Assembly (NCBI RefSeq): GCF_000620145.1 | Contig: NZ_JHVM01000015.1 | Coordinates: 35,131-99,130 of the forward strand | Direction: 5' to 3' | DNA: 64,000 bases | DNA from: Deefgea rivuli DSM 18356 | GTDB taxonomy: Bacteria > Pseudomonadota > Gammaproteobacteria > Burkholderiales > Chitinibacteraceae | Part shown: positions 8,148-18,170 of the stretch, piece after piece | Layout: the number at the start of each line of letters is the position of its first letter | Position numbering within the stretch: the first letter of the stretch is position 1 | Translations under genes and position numbers: made by a program | Notes under the pieces: model-generated | Seen by the model: only the letters and a program-made list of their open reading frames with translations | Database searches by the model: none | Told to the model about the DNA's origin: nothing

Positions 8148-10517
8148 TTAAAACCCTGGAAACTTAAATGCGCTACTAATCGGCTTGCCTTTGCGCGCGC
8201 GTTTGCCGATGTACGGTGCCATTTCGTTTTCGTTCAACACCCACTCGACCGCTTTGCCACGGTTCACGACATTAATGGTGAGTGTGATTCCATCGCAAAC
8301 CGTAATCGCGCCGAGTTGATCTTTATCATCCAAGGCCATCGTAATCACCCCACGCCCGCCGCCAGTGAGCTGCTTAAATTCGCTATACGGGAAAAGATGC
8401 AGTTTTCCAGCTTTAGAAAGGCAGGCAACAATCGATGTTTCACGTGGAACAAACGTCGTAACGCGCAGCAATGTTTCGCCTTCATCGAGCGTCAAAAAGG
8501 CTTTACCGGCCTTTTGGCGGCTGAGCAGGTTATCAAACTGGCAAGCAAAACCGTAACCGCTGGAATTTGCAATCACGACCCATTCGCCCATTTTCGCTGC
8601 CAGCATTTGCGTAATGCGTGTTTTAGCGACTAAATCGACCAAAGTCGTCACTGGCACACCATCACCGCGACCACCCGGAACGACGGAGGCTTGAATGGAA
8701 TACACGCGACCATCGCTGCCAAATAGCGCAATTTGGTCAATCGTGCGGCATTCAATCGCCGCCAATTGGCTGTCGCCATCTTTAAACGTCAGGCTTTGCA
8801 AATCAAGACCGTGACCTTGGCGCGCACGCAACCAGCCTTTTTCCGACAGAATAATCGTGACCGGCTCATCAACGACAGCCACTTCGGCGACTGCGCGCTC
8901 GGCGTGTTCAATCAGCGTGCGGCGTGGATCGGCGTATTTCTTTTTATCTGCTTCAATTTCTTTGATAATTTGTTTTTGCATCGCAGCTGGATTGGCGAGC
9001 AAGTTTTCTAACTCGGCTTTTTCATCACGCAGCGTGCTGAGTTCTTGCTCAATCTTGATGCCTTCAAGGCGCGCCAATTGGCGCAGGCGAATTTCAAGAA
9101 TGTCTTCAGCTTGCCGCTCAGACAGATTAAACGCCTCCATCAACGCGGATTTTGGTTCATCTGAATGTCGGATAATCCGAATCACTTCGTCGATATTCAG
9201 CAGAACCAGCAAGCGGCCTTCTAAGATATGAATCCGATCATCGACTTGACCAAGGCGATGTTGGCAGCGGCGCGTGACGGTGACAAAGCGGAAAGCGATC
9301 CACTCTGAAATCAAATCTTTTAGCGTTTTCTGCCCTGGGCGACCATCCAGACCAATCGTCACCATATTGATCGACAAACTGCTTTCTAGCGATGTATGCG
9401 CCAGCAGCAGATTCATCAAATCGTCCGAATTTTGCCGCGATGATTTTGGCTCGAATACCAAACGCACCGCTTTGTCTTTGCCCGATTCATCGCGCACGCG
9501 ATCCAGTACGCTGAGGATCAATTGCTTGGTTTGCACTTGATCTTGGCTGAGTGCTTTTTTGCCCTTCTTCACTTTCGGATTGGTGAGTTCTTCGATTTCT
9601 TCCAGCACTTTTTGCGTCGACGTGCCGTGCGGCAATTCGGTGACGACCATTTGCCATTGGCCGCGCGCGAGTTCTTCTTTTTCCCAACGCGCGCGCACTT
9701 TCAAGCTACCGCGACCATTTTCGTACGCAGTGGCGATGTCTTTGTGCGAAGAAATAATTTGCCCGCCGCCCGGTAAATCAGGGCCTTGGATATAAGTGAG
9801 TAATTCGGCAGTGGAGAGTTTCGGATTGCGAATCAAGGCGATGCTGGCATCAGCGACTTCACCTAGATTGTGCGATGGCATTTCGGTCGCCATGCCGACT
9901 GCAATCCCTGATGCGCCATTGAGCAGCAACATCGGCAAACGCGCAGGCAATAACACGGGCTCTTGGAATGCGCCGTCGTAGTTCGGTGTGAAATCGGTCG
10001 TGCCTTTGTCCAACTCACCGAGCAGCAAATCGGCCACTGGCGTTAAACGCGCCTCGGTGTAACGATAAGCCGCAGCGCCGTCGCCGTCGCGCGAACCAAA
10101 ATTGCCGTGGCCGTCGATCAATGGATAACGTAGCGAGAAATCTTGCGCAATCCGCACTAGCGCATCGTAGGCCGATTGATCGCCATGCGGATGGTATTTA
10201 CCCAACACGTCACCGACAATCCGTGCCGATTTCATTGGCTTGGCGGTCGAGCTTAAGCCCAACTCGTGCATCGCATATAAAATCCGCCGCTGCACCGGTT
10301 TTTGCCCGTCTTCAATTTGCGGCAAAGCACGACTTTTCACCACGCTCATTGCGTATTCGAGATAGCTTTTCTCAGCGTATAAACCCAGTTGCACCGATTC
10401 GCCATCGTCGGGCGTGGTAGAGACTTGCGTGGCAATAAACCGCGCCGCGCCGCCCTGGCTCGGTGCAGGTAGTTCGGGAAGCGTTTCTTCTACGGAAGTG
10501 AGCAAATCATCAGACAT
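8148..10517 (-). CDS. parC: DNA topoisomerase IV subunit A
   Basis: 789 residues. The breakage-reunion domain has [26 protein letters not shown] and the catalytic Tyr153 in [11 protein letters not shown] coiled-coil gate segment ([21 protein letters not shown]) and a degenerate C-terminal beta-pinwheel follow. ParC with ParE decatenates daughter chromosomes. The helix-4 position equal to E. coli Ser80 is Gln114 and the Glu84 equivalent is Asp118. A parS-like site lies inside the gene at 8436-8451. The M15B peptidase gene follows without a gap. Confidence 0.95.
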   Translation of the reverse strand: MSDDLLTSVEETLPELPAPSQGGAARFIATQVSTTPDDGESVQLGLYAEKSYLEYAMSVVKSRALPQIEDGQKPVQRRILYAMHELGLSSTAKPMKSARIVGDVLGKYHPHGDQSAYDALVRIAQDFSLRYPLIDGHGNFGSRDGDGAAAYRYTEARLTPVADLLLGELDKGTTDFTPNYDGAFQEPVLLPARLPMLLLNGASGIAVGMATEMPSHNLGEVADASIALIRNPKLSTAELLTYIQGPDLPGGGQIISSHKDIATAYENGRGSLKVRARWEKEELARGQWQMVVTELPHGTSTQKVLEEIEELTNPKVKKGKKALSQDQVQTKQLILSVLDRVRDESGKDKAVRLVFEPKSSRQNSDDLMNLLLAHTSLESSLSINMVTIGLDGRPGQKTLKDLISEWIAFRFVTVTRRCQHRLGQVDDRIHILEGRLLVLLNIDEVIRIIRHSDEPKSALMEAFNLSERQAEDILEIRLRQLARLEGIKIEQELSTLRDEKAELENLLANPAAMQKQIIKEIEADKKKYADPRRTLIEHAERAVAEVAVVDEPVTIILSEKGWLRARQGHGLDLQSLTFKDGDSQLAAIECRTIDQIALFGSDGRVYSIQASVVPGGRGDGVPVTTLVDLVAKTRITQMLAAKMGEWVVIANSSGYGFACQFDNLLSRQKAGKAFLTLDEGETLLRVTTFVPRETSIVACLSKAGKLHLFPYSEFKQLTGGGRGVITMALDDKDQLGAITVCDGITLTINVVNRGKAVEWVLNENEMAPYIGKRARKGKPISSAFKFPGF
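8436..8451. promoter_or_regulatory. parS-like site 2, inside parC
   Basis: TGTTTCACGTGGAACA differs from the parS consensus at one base. Its reverse complement, TGTTCCACGTGAAACA, is a variant known from Bacillus subtilis. It lies within coding sequence. Confidence 0.7.
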
Positions 10518-10677
10518 GGATCAAAGGCCAAAGTGAATCTAGCCCCGTATTCTATCTGCCTCGCGGCCTTGGTTCAAAGCGGTAACGACAAACAACAGTA
10601 TATATATCGGATTCAAGCCCACCTGAGCATTGCTGCTATAGTTAAACCAGCCTATTTTTTGCCAGACTGAGCTTGAA

Positions 10678-13215
10678 TTGCCAAATAAAATTTCTCTCAG
10701 ATTCGCTGTGAGCTTCGCCTTTGCGGCGCTACTGTGCCTAGCGCTCTGGCTCAGCAGCACCTTGCAATTACGCAACCAAGAAAAAGTTTTGCTCAGCTTA
10801 GGCGACAAAGTGATGTCGGCCGAAGTTTACGATGTACAGCGCAGCTTGCTCAACTTCCTTTACATCCCAGAGCAAAGCAATAAAATTATGGCCGGTCTCA
10901 TCGAGACGATGCAGCTCAAGCCAGTGGATGATTTGTCCATGCTTGATGCGCCATTACGCATCACTTTTGAGCAAACTTTGCGCGAAAAAACCGCACTCAG
11001 CGTCATTGGTTTTGGCTCGATGTCGGGCAGCTTTATTGCTTTACGCCGCGCCGAGCAAAGCTCGACATTTAATCTGATGCTGAAAGACGCCAGAACACAA
11101 CAGCAATTGCACATTTATCCAGGCCTGCAAGCTGATACGCCAAACGCGCGGATTGATAATTACGACCCCAGAACCCGCCCGTGGTTTTTGCCGGTTATCC
11201 AGCAGCGCAGCATGTTGTGGTCGGATATTTATAGCAATATCGATGAAAAACAAGCAGTAACGATTTCCAATTCATTGCCGGTTTTTGATGCTCAGCAGCA
11301 ATTAGTAGGCGTGCTGGTCAGTGATATTCGCATTGATCAATTTAATCAGCTTTTACTCAAACAAGTGAATTTGGGCACGGGTGCCATTTTTATTCTGGAT
11401 CAAGACGCTCGCCTTATTGCTCACTCCTCAATGGACAGCGTACTCTCCAGCGGCAGTACCGCCACCCAACCCGGCCAGCGCCAACTCGCGAGCGAAAGTA
11501 AAAATCCGCTGATTCGTGCAGCCAGCAGCCAGCTGCAGCAGGATGATCACTTTAGCTTTTACAACAATAAAGATCGTATCTACGCCCGCATTGTGCCACT
11601 CACCCATCCGGGCGGGATTAATTGGCGCATCGTTGTATTAATTCCTGAAAAAGATCTCGTTGGCGCGCTTCGGCATGAGCAGCGACTCACGACCCTATTT
11701 ATTTTATTCATCGGCCTGGGGATTGCGATCCTCGGTTGGTTTGTACTCGGGCGGATTACCCATCCGATTATCTCCACCGCCCAAGCCGCAGAAAAACTCG
11801 GTCAAGCTGATTGGCAAGCCATTCCAACACCGCGAATTCAATTGCGCGAAACCGCGCTACTCACGCACACCTTTAACGATATGGCCGCCAAGCTCGCTCT
11901 ATCCTTCAAGCAATTGAATCGGCAAATTCGTTTTGATGCGATGACTGGATTGATGAATCGCAACGGGCTTGCGGTAGCCGTGAACGATTGGTCATTCGCA
12001 CCGGCGGATCAACAGCTGATGCTATTAATCGGTCTGGATGGCTATCGCGCCATCAACGACAGCGTAGGGCATGCACTGGGCGATGCGCTCTTGCAATCGA
12101 TCGCCGTGCGCCTACAGCAACACGTTCCCGCCAATGCCTTACTGGCGCGCACCGCCGGTGCTGAATTTACAATTTTAATGTCAGAAATCAATAGCAACGA
12201 CGATGCGATTCACACCACATTGCGTTATCTCGCCTATTTTTCCGAAGCCTTTCAAGCCGCCGAATCGGCCGATGAAGTACTAGTCACCGCATCAATTGGC
12301 GTTGTACACGGTCACTTTGCACCTAGCAATTTAAACGAATGGCTGCGTAATAGCAGTGTGGCGCTCGGCAAAGCCAAGGCCAAAGGTTTTGGCTCTTACA
12401 CCCTCTTTGAAGAAGCGATGGTTGAACAATCCATCGCCAGAACCCGCTTGATGACCGAACTCAGGCTAGCGCTAGAACGCGAAGAATTCCGCGTTTATTT
12501 CCAACCCGTCATTGATTTGCAAAACGGAGAAACAATCGGTGCCGAAGCGCTAATCCGCTGGGAAAGCCCACGCGGCATGATTTCCCCCGGCGTGTTTATC
12601 CCCGCCGCCGAAGACTCAGGCCTTATTTTGCAAATCGGTAACTGGGTGTTGCGCGAATCATGCCAGCAAATTGCCAATAAGCTCCAAGCGGGCTGGCGCA
12701 ACGATTTCGACATTCACGTGAATGTGTCCGTGCGGCAACTGATTCAATCGGATTTTTATGAGCAATTACAGCAAATTCTGCAAGAAACCGGCCTCCCCGC
12801 GCACAATCTCACGCTAGAAATCACCGAATCGTGCTTAGTAACACAAAGCGAACTCGTTGCCAGCCTCATCAAACGCGTACGGCTTTTGGGCGTGGGCATT
12901 GCGATAGATGATTTTGGCACCGGCTATTCATCGTTGGCGTATTTACACCAATTTGACTTTGATTACCTCAAAATCGACCAATCGTTCATCGCGCGGATGC
13001 TGGAAAACCTTCAGGACGAAGCCATTGTTGCCGCCATTATCAATATGGCCGCCGGCTTTAAAGTCATTCTAGTCGGCGAAGGCATCGAGACCGAAGCCCA
13101 AGCCAACCGCCTGCGCGAACTCGGTTGCCAACGCGTACAAGGCTACTACTTCGGTCGCCCGATACCACTGGCCGATTGGCCAGAATTAAAAACAGCACCG
13201 CAATTGAATACTTAG
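10678..13215 (+). CDS. Membrane cyclic-di-GMP phosphodiesterase with Cache, HAMP, degenerate GGDEF and EAL domains
   Basis: 845 residues. One TM helix (about 7-27) is followed by a periplasmic dCache-type sensor with YDPRTRPWF and VGVLVSDIRID, a second TM near 340-360, HAMP, GGDEF, then EAL. The GGDEF signature is degenerate (AGAEF at 493-497), so cyclase activity is unlikely. The EAL domain keeps E623 (EALIRW), D744-D745 (DDFGTGYSS) and LKIDQSF, so phosphodiesterase activity is expected. The start is TTG at 10678; later in-frame starts would cut the first TM helix. Confidence 0.88.
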   Translation: MPNKISLRFAVSFAFAALLCLALWLSSTLQLRNQEKVLLSLGDKVMSAEVYDVQRSLLNFLYIPEQSNKIMAGLIETMQLKPVDDLSMLDAPLRITFEQTLREKTALSVIGFGSMSGSFIALRRAEQSSTFNLMLKDARTQQQLHIYPGLQADTPNARIDNYDPRTRPWFLPVIQQRSMLWSDIYSNIDEKQAVTISNSLPVFDAQQQLVGVLVSDIRIDQFNQLLLKQVNLGTGAIFILDQDARLIAHSSMDSVLSSGSTATQPGQRQLASESKNPLIRAASSQLQQDDHFSFYNNKDRIYARIVPLTHPGGINWRIVVLIPEKDLVGALRHEQRLTTLFILFIGLGIAILGWFVLGRITHPIISTAQAAEKLGQADWQAIPTPRIQLRETALLTHTFNDMAAKLALSFKQLNRQIRFDAMTGLMNRNGLAVAVNDWSFAPADQQLMLLIGLDGYRAINDSVGHALGDALLQSIAVRLQQHVPANALLARTAGAEFTILMSEINSNDDAIHTTLRYLAYFSEAFQAAESADEVLVTASIGVVHGHFAPSNLNEWLRNSSVALGKAKAKGFGSYTLFEEAMVEQSIARTRLMTELRLALEREEFRVYFQPVIDLQNGETIGAEALIRWESPRGMISPGVFIPAAEDSGLILQIGNWVLRESCQQIANKLQAGWRNDFDIHVNVSVRQLIQSDFYEQLQQILQETGLPAHNLTLEITESCLVTQSELVASLIKRVRLLGVGIAIDDFGTGYSSLAYLHQFDFDYLKIDQSFIARMLENLQDEAIVAAIINMAAGFKVILVGEGIETEAQANRLRELGCQRVQGYYFGRPIPLADWPELKTAPQLNT

Positions 13216-13221
13216 AAAACA

Positions 13222-13275
13222 CTAGGGTATATTAATAAATGCATTAAAGAATAATGCGCACAGCTATATACCAAA
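13222..13275. repeat. 50-bp hairpin repeat, copy B
   Basis: Ends AGGGTATATTAATAAATGC and GCGCACAGCTATATACC around an AT-rich centre. It lies just after the EAL gene stop. Confidence 0.55.
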
Positions 13276-13296
13276 GCACCATAAACATCAGTTCCC

Positions 13297-14250
13297 CTAG
13301 CGCATAGCAAAATCAATCGCCGCACACACAGTCACCACTTGCGCTTGATTGCATTGCGCGGGGCTGGCGTTGGGACTATCGGGATAGACTTCGGTGGTGG
13401 TGACGTACACGGCGTCGGTCATGCCGCCGCATAAACCTAGCGCTTTCTTGGCGTAGTTGATGACGCCGAGTTGTTCTAGCGGCGCGCCAATGAGTCGACC
13501 TTGTACATCGGCCGCAGCAATGTGCGTCACTTGGCTGACGGCGGCGATTAAGGCGCGTTGAAATTCCGGCTCGGGCTTTTCGCTGTCGCCGACCAAATAA
13601 AATCCATCTGGAATGTCGTGATAGTCAAATGCCACGCCATCGCGGGCAGCTTTGGCGGGGCCAAATTCGCTGTTATCGGTATCGGTAGTTTCGTGCAGGT
13701 CGATATGCACCAACACCTTGCCTGCTTGCGCCTTCACCAACGCACTCGCCGCTGCGGCTTCAGCCGAAGCACTACCAGAGGTAAAAGAGCGATTCGGGTC
13801 AATCGCATTCGGGTTCCAGCGGTTCACCGTTTCATAGCCCCACGGGCTGATACAGGGCAACACCAGCAGATTGACGTGCGCGCTGTAATGGCTAAAGTGC
13901 TGCGCAATAAATTGCAACGCGCCTTGCACGCCGCTGGTTTCATAGCCATGCACGCCGCCCGTTACCAGCACGGTTGGCCGCTCTGCCTGCCACAGTCGGC
14001 TGCGCACCGCAAACAGCGGATATTGCGCGAAACCCTGAGCCTGATAATCCAAGACGCCGTATTCGACCAGTTCGGCCACATCCGCCAGCGGTGAATCTCT
14101 ATCCAACAGCAAGGCGGTTAATGGCGTGACGACGTCAAACAGATAGCTACGCTGAATGGTCTGCTGCGCCAGCCAAGCCGCGCGTTCCGCAGCGCCCCAA
14201 GCTTTGCCGAGCGTGCCTATGGGGTAGTAGAAGTTGATCGCATTTGTCAT
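13297..14250 (-). CDS. M14 family zinc metallopeptidase (carboxypeptidase-like)
   Basis: 317 residues without a signal peptide. GGVHGYETSG gives the H101-x2-E104 zinc pair; NPNAIDPNRSF gives the substrate-binding Asn-Arg, and HIDLHET carries a further His. TTTEVYPDSP near the C-terminus is placed to supply the catalytic Glu. Family members cleave C-terminal residues or amide bonds of small molecules (succinylglutamate desuccinylase/aspartoacylase-like). The natural substrate is unclear. It is a single gene, flanked by a hairpin repeat downstream. Confidence 0.85.
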   Translation of the reverse strand: MTNAINFYYPIGTLGKAWGAAERAAWLAQQTIQRSYLFDVVTPLTALLLDRDSPLADVAELVEYGVLDYQAQGFAQYPLFAVRSRLWQAERPTVLVTGGVHGYETSGVQGALQFIAQHFSHYSAHVNLLVLPCISPWGYETVNRWNPNAIDPNRSFTSGSASAEAAAASALVKAQAGKVLVHIDLHETTDTDNSEFGPAKAARDGVAFDYHDIPDGFYLVGDSEKPEPEFQRALIAAVSQVTHIAAADVQGRLIGAPLEQLGVINYAKKALGLCGGMTDAVYVTTTEVYPDSPNASPAQCNQAQVVTVCAAIDFAMR

Positions 14251-14343
14251 TTGAGTTCACCGAATGATTAAGGGTTGCTGCCACTATAAGCCGCTGCGCG
14301 ATACTTAGGCAGTGGGGATATGGGCAAGCTTGCGCAACAATGC

Positions 14344-14369
14344 AAAAAGGAGCCCGCAGGCTCCTTTTT
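14344..14369 (-). terminator. Intrinsic terminator of the LivK-like gene
   Basis: AAAAAGGAGCC and GGCTCCTTTTT pair around CGCA, 20 bases beyond the stop of the minus-strand binding-protein gene. Confidence 0.88.
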
Positions 14370-14389
14370 CATCATCACAATCGTCGTGA

Positions 14390-15592
14390 TTATTTCGCTG
14401 CGGCTGCGCCACCAACGACTTCGAGGATTTCCCATTTGCCGTCTTTCACGGTGTAAACAGTGATCGCGCCGTTGTTGATATCGCCTTTGGCATCAAAAGA
14501 AATCGGGCCAGTTACGCCTTCGTATTTCACTCCGGCCATTTTCGGCAAGTATTTCGCAGGCTCAGTCGAACCCGCTTCTTGCATGGCTTTGACCATCACG
14601 TGCACTGAATCGTAGCTATACGGTGAATACAATTGCACATCAGTGCCAAATTTGGTTTTGTATTTTTCTAAGAACGCTTTACCGCCAGCGAGCTGGTCTT
14701 TCGGTGTTCCTGGGCTGGTTGCGTACATGCCTTCAGCATCGCCAGCAGCGAGTTTGATAAATTCTGGCGTTTGCGCGCCATCACCGCCCATGACTTTGGC
14801 TTCTACGCCCAGCTTTTTAGCTTGTTTTTTCAGCGGCGCGGCTTGTGCATCCATACCGCCGTAGAAAATCAAATCCGGTTTGGCTGATTTAATGCTGGTC
14901 AATACCGCGTTGAAATCGGTTTCTTGGTTGTTAGTAAATTCACGCTTCACGATTTCCGCGCCAGCGGCTTTCGCAGCGATTTCAAATTCATCGGCCAAGC
15001 CTTGGCCGTAGGCAGTGCGGTCGTCGACAATCGCGATTTTTTTCGCGCCCAGTTTATTGACGGCATATTGACCGAGCACTTTGCCTTGCTGCGCATCATT
15101 CGCCATGACGCGGAATGCAGTTTTGAAACCTTGATTGGTATACGCAACAGCAGTCGCTGAAGGTGAAATTTGTACAATACCGGCGTCAGAATAAATTTTT
15201 GATGCTGGAATCGTTGTCCCTGAATTCATATGGCCGATCACGCCAGCGACTTTGGCATCAACAAAACGCTGCGCCACATTGGTCGCCGTTTTTGGATCGC
15301 CTTGGTCATCTTCCGACAGCATCACTAGCTTCATTTTCTTGCCAGCAATGTCCACGCCGCCTGCGGCATTGATTTCGTCCATCGCCAATTGCACGCCGTT
15401 TTCGATGTCTTTACCGAAATGCGCGGCTGGGCCGGTGAGCGCGGCGGCGTTACCGATTTTAATCACGTCGCTATCCGCTGCAGCTTCTACCACAGGCGCG
15501 CTGGCCGTTTCAGTGCCCACTGGCGCTTGTTTACCACATGCCGCAAGGCCAACAATGGCCGCAGCCATTAATGTATAGGACGCGATTTTCAT
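14390..15592 (-). CDS. Branched-chain amino acid ABC transporter substrate-binding protein (LivJ/LivK-like)
   Basis: 400 residues. The N-terminus MKIASYTLMAAAIVGLAACG is a lipoprotein-type signal with LAAC as lipobox. The mature part is a type I periplasmic-binding-protein fold: IKIGNAAALTGPAAHFGKDIENG, VIGHMNSGTTIPAS, FRVMANDAQQGKV and KKIAIVDDRTAYGQG. No permease or ATPase genes are adjacent, so it must work with a transporter encoded elsewhere. Start set at the ATG 15592 rather than the TTG at 15607. Confidence 0.9.
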   Translation of the reverse strand: MKIASYTLMAAAIVGLAACGKQAPVGTETASAPVVEAAADSDVIKIGNAAALTGPAAHFGKDIENGVQLAMDEINAAGGVDIAGKKMKLVMLSEDDQGDPKTATNVAQRFVDAKVAGVIGHMNSGTTIPASKIYSDAGIVQISPSATAVAYTNQGFKTAFRVMANDAQQGKVLGQYAVNKLGAKKIAIVDDRTAYGQGLADEFEIAAKAAGAEIVKREFTNNQETDFNAVLTSIKSAKPDLIFYGGMDAQAAPLKKQAKKLGVEAKVMGGDGAQTPEFIKLAAGDAEGMYATSPGTPKDQLAGGKAFLEKYKTKFGTDVQLYSPYSYDSVHVMVKAMQEAGSTEPAKYLPKMAGVKYEGVTGPISFDAKGDINNGAITVYTVKDGKWEILEVVGGAAAAK

Positions 15593-15971
15593 TTGAGAGA
15601 ATTCCAAAGCAGATAAAAAATGGGCCTACGCCCAGCAGAAATACGCCTGCCAGTCGCATTATTGAATGGCGAAAACGGCAACGAGCACAACGCTCACACA
15701 GCTAAGCCAATGTATTACAAAGTATGTCGGAATCATGCAGCAGCGCCGCACTTTGGAGAACTAGGGTATTCCTGTAGCCTCGCCGCTTTCATACTCAGGC
15801 AGCATGGTGTTATAGCTGGCAATAGGCTTAATTTGCACGGCGGCAAGTCACTTGAAATCACCTTAGAGTTGGCTCAGATTTGCCCGCGAAAACCTGTTGC
15901 AAATCAATTGACGCCCATAAACAGAAAAAGCCCCAACGCTGGCGTTGAGGCTTGTTCAATCTGTACTGCTT
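15593..15971. other. Intergenic region between two binding-protein genes
   Basis: About 380 bases upstream of the livK-like gene and downstream of the second binding-protein gene. It holds the terminator at 15924-15953 and presumably the livK-like promoter on the minus strand. An open frame on the plus strand lacks a ribosome binding site and protein-like composition, and I do not call it. Confidence 0.5.
15924..15953 (-). terminator. Intrinsic terminator of the polar amino acid binding-protein gene
   Basis: On the minus strand AGCCTCAACGC and GCGTTGGGGCT pair (one G-T), followed by TTTTTC. Confidence 0.85.
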
Positions 15972-16799
15972 TTATAAAATTTGCAGCACGAAATATTTGT
16001 ACTGCATTTCTTTGTATTGCCCAGATTTAATTAGCTTATCCAGCGCTAAATTAAATTTGGCCTGCATTTCAACATTCTCTTTGCCGACCGCAATCGCTTC
16101 ACCACGGCCAAGGCGTGGATCAGTTTTGATGATATTGCCCACATAATTATACTGTGCAGCATGAGCGGGTTCGCGCAAGAATTCACCAAACACGGCGCTG
16201 TCGCCAAAAGCGAAATTAATTTCATCTTTTTTCAGGCCATCGAGTAAAGCCTCAGCATCGGCGTAGCGTTTGATTTTGACTTTATTGGCATCAAACTCGG
16301 TTTTGAGATAATCATCAAACGTGGTTTTTTCAACGACGCCCAGCGTTTTACCCTGCAAGCGATCGGCGGTCATTACGGGAAATAAAAACTGCTGTTTATT
16401 ATTAGCCAAATACGCCGCCGGTACGTGTGCGTAGGGCTGCGTAAAGCTCACCAATTTTTCGCGCTCGTCAGTAATCGACATCGTCGCGATAATCGCGTCG
16501 GCTCTATTCTCTTGAATCGCCGGAATCAAAGCATCCCATTCATAGCGATCAATCGTGCATTTCACGGCCATTTCTTTGCACAAAGCATTGGCTAAATCAA
16601 TATTAAAACCAACCAGCTTATTATTCGAATCAACATATTCAAACGGCGGATATTTACCTTCCAACGCAATCCGTAACGTCGTACCCGGCTCGGCGGTATT
16701 ACTGGCTACAGCACTCGCCGTAGCCGGTTTTTGCCCCGCGCCAAAATACCAGGCCGGTAGCGCTAAAGCGGCAATAGCAATCACAATCCATTTCTTCAT
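15972..16799 (-). CDS. Polar amino acid ABC transporter substrate-binding protein (ArgT/HisJ-like)
   Basis: 275 residues. The signal peptide is MKKWIVIAIAALALPAWYFG, then the type II binding fold: LRIALEGKYPPFEYVD, LVGFNIDLANALCKEM, WDALIPAIQENRADAIIATMSITDEREKLVSFTQPY and the Asp-containing FAFGDSAVFGEFL. It resembles lysine/arginine/ornithine or histidine binders. No cognate permease is adjacent. Its own terminator follows, so it is monocistronic. Confidence 0.9.
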   Translation of the reverse strand: MKKWIVIAIAALALPAWYFGAGQKPATASAVASNTAEPGTTLRIALEGKYPPFEYVDSNNKLVGFNIDLANALCKEMAVKCTIDRYEWDALIPAIQENRADAIIATMSITDEREKLVSFTQPYAHVPAAYLANNKQQFLFPVMTADRLQGKTLGVVEKTTFDDYLKTEFDANKVKIKRYADAEALLDGLKKDEINFAFGDSAVFGEFLREPAHAAQYNYVGNIIKTDPRLGRGEAIAVGKENVEMQAKFNLALDKLIKSGQYKEMQYKYFVLQIL

Positions 16800-17034
16800 T
16801 TTCTCTGATCCTTACAGCATTAAGCGCCGCATCATACAGTGAAGAAGTGCGAATGAAATTGGGACTTCCCCGCAGGCGTGAGATAAATCTCAATTTAAGT
16901 GATGAGGCAAAAATCAGCCGTGACTTTGCCTGCAAAAGCGTCGCAATTTCAGCGCGGCATCGCAATGCAAAAGCGCGGGATTAGGATTGTTGGCTATACT
17001 GAGCGGATTAGAAAATTATCTTGTGGAGGCGCAG

Positions 17035-18111
17035 ATGTTCTTTGGTCAAAAAAAGCTGATCGACGATTTATCCGAGCAAATTCGGGTACTGCAAATCGAA
17101 AATACCCAGCTCAAAAAAGAAAAAACCAAGCTGGAAAGCGATCAAATTTTTTTAGCTAGCCTGCAAACCCAAGACAATGGCGACGGCAAATACTATCAGT
17201 CCCTTTTTCAAACGATGGCGCAATTTGGCCAGTCGCTAGCGTCCTCATCCCACTCAATCGGCCATCTCACCGACAAAATGAAAGAAGAACTGCGCTGCGC
17301 AGCTGCTTTATCGCGCGTGTCGAGTGACAATAGCCAAGCGATTACGACCATTGCCGCCAGCCTCAACCAGCTCTCGTCCACCGCAGCGCAATCGGTGACT
17401 GAGGTCGATAAACTTGATCAGCAATCCAATCAAATTAGTAGCATCGTGCAGTTGATTAAAGAAATCGCCGATCAAACCAATCTGCTGGCGCTCAATGCGG
17501 CGATTGAAGCGGCGCGTGCTGGCGAGCAAGGCCGCGGCTTTGCCGTGGTGGCCGATGAAGTGCGAAAACTAGCCGAACGTACCAGCTCGGCCACCAAAGA
17601 CATTAGCAAACTGGTCGGCGATATTCGCCACGAAACGCAATCAGTCAAAACCACGATGAACGCAATGGCCGAAGAAACCGCGCAATTTAGCGAAATGGGC
17701 AGCAATGCCGCAGCCGATATGGCGCTGCTCATTGAAGTATCGGGCGAAATGGAAGCTCTAGTCGGCAAGAATATGCTCAATACTTTTGCTGAAGTCAGCA
17801 AACTCGATCATATCGCCTTCAAATTTAAAATTTACGAAGGCGTTTCGGGCGCGAACAGCAATCACGAAACCAATGATCCGCATCAATGCCGCTTTGGCCG
17901 CTGGTATTACGAAGGCGAAGGCAAAGCACTCGCAGGCAACAATCCGGTCTACCGCGAGCTAGAAACCCCGCACAATGAAGTCCATCAAGCGGGAACTGCC
18001 GCGCTGAATGCTTGGCAAGCAGGGCAAAAACCGCAAGTGATTGATGCGCTGAATCGTATGGAAAACAGCAGCCAGAAAATGCTCAGCTTGTTGGATCGAC
18101 TAATTGATTGA
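17035..18111 (+). CDS. Soluble methyl-accepting chemoreceptor with C-terminal CZB domain
   Basis: 358 residues with no membrane segment. An N-terminal coiled coil ([20 protein letters not shown]) is followed by the MCP signalling tip [21 protein letters not shown] and [20 protein letters not shown]-terminal CZB zinc domain has [24 protein letters not shown] and [11 protein letters not shown], holding three His and one Cys ligand. CZB receptors sense zinc or hypochlorous acid in other species. The ATG at 17035 follows GTGGAGGCGCAG; an in-frame upstream ATG at 16987 lacks a site. Confidence 0.9.
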   Translation: MFFGQKKLIDDLSEQIRVLQIENTQLKKEKTKLESDQIFLASLQTQDNGDGKYYQSLFQTMAQFGQSLASSSHSIGHLTDKMKEELRCAAALSRVSSDNSQAITTIAASLNQLSSTAAQSVTEVDKLDQQSNQISSIVQLIKEIADQTNLLALNAAIEAARAGEQGRGFAVVADEVRKLAERTSSATKDISKLVGDIRHETQSVKTTMNAMAEETAQFSEMGSNAAADMALLIEVSGEMEALVGKNMLNTFAEVSKLDHIAFKFKIYEGVSGANSNHETNDPHQCRFGRWYYEGEGKALAGNNPVYRELETPHNEVHQAGTAALNAWQAGQKPQVIDALNRMENSSQKMLSLLDRLID

Positions 18112-18170
18112 TTTAGGATTTGGCGGCAATCGGCCAACAGCGGAAGTCCGACCAAAAAATGGAATCTACC

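Noticed and set aside
12711..12725. CATTCACGTGAATG inside the EAL gene as a fifth parS site
   Set aside because: Only the central ten bases match; the outer positions differ on both sides.
15620..16030. 136-residue open frame on the plus strand between two binding-protein genes
   Set aside because: No ribosome binding site, no family resemblance, and it runs over the terminator and the end of the opposite-strand gene.
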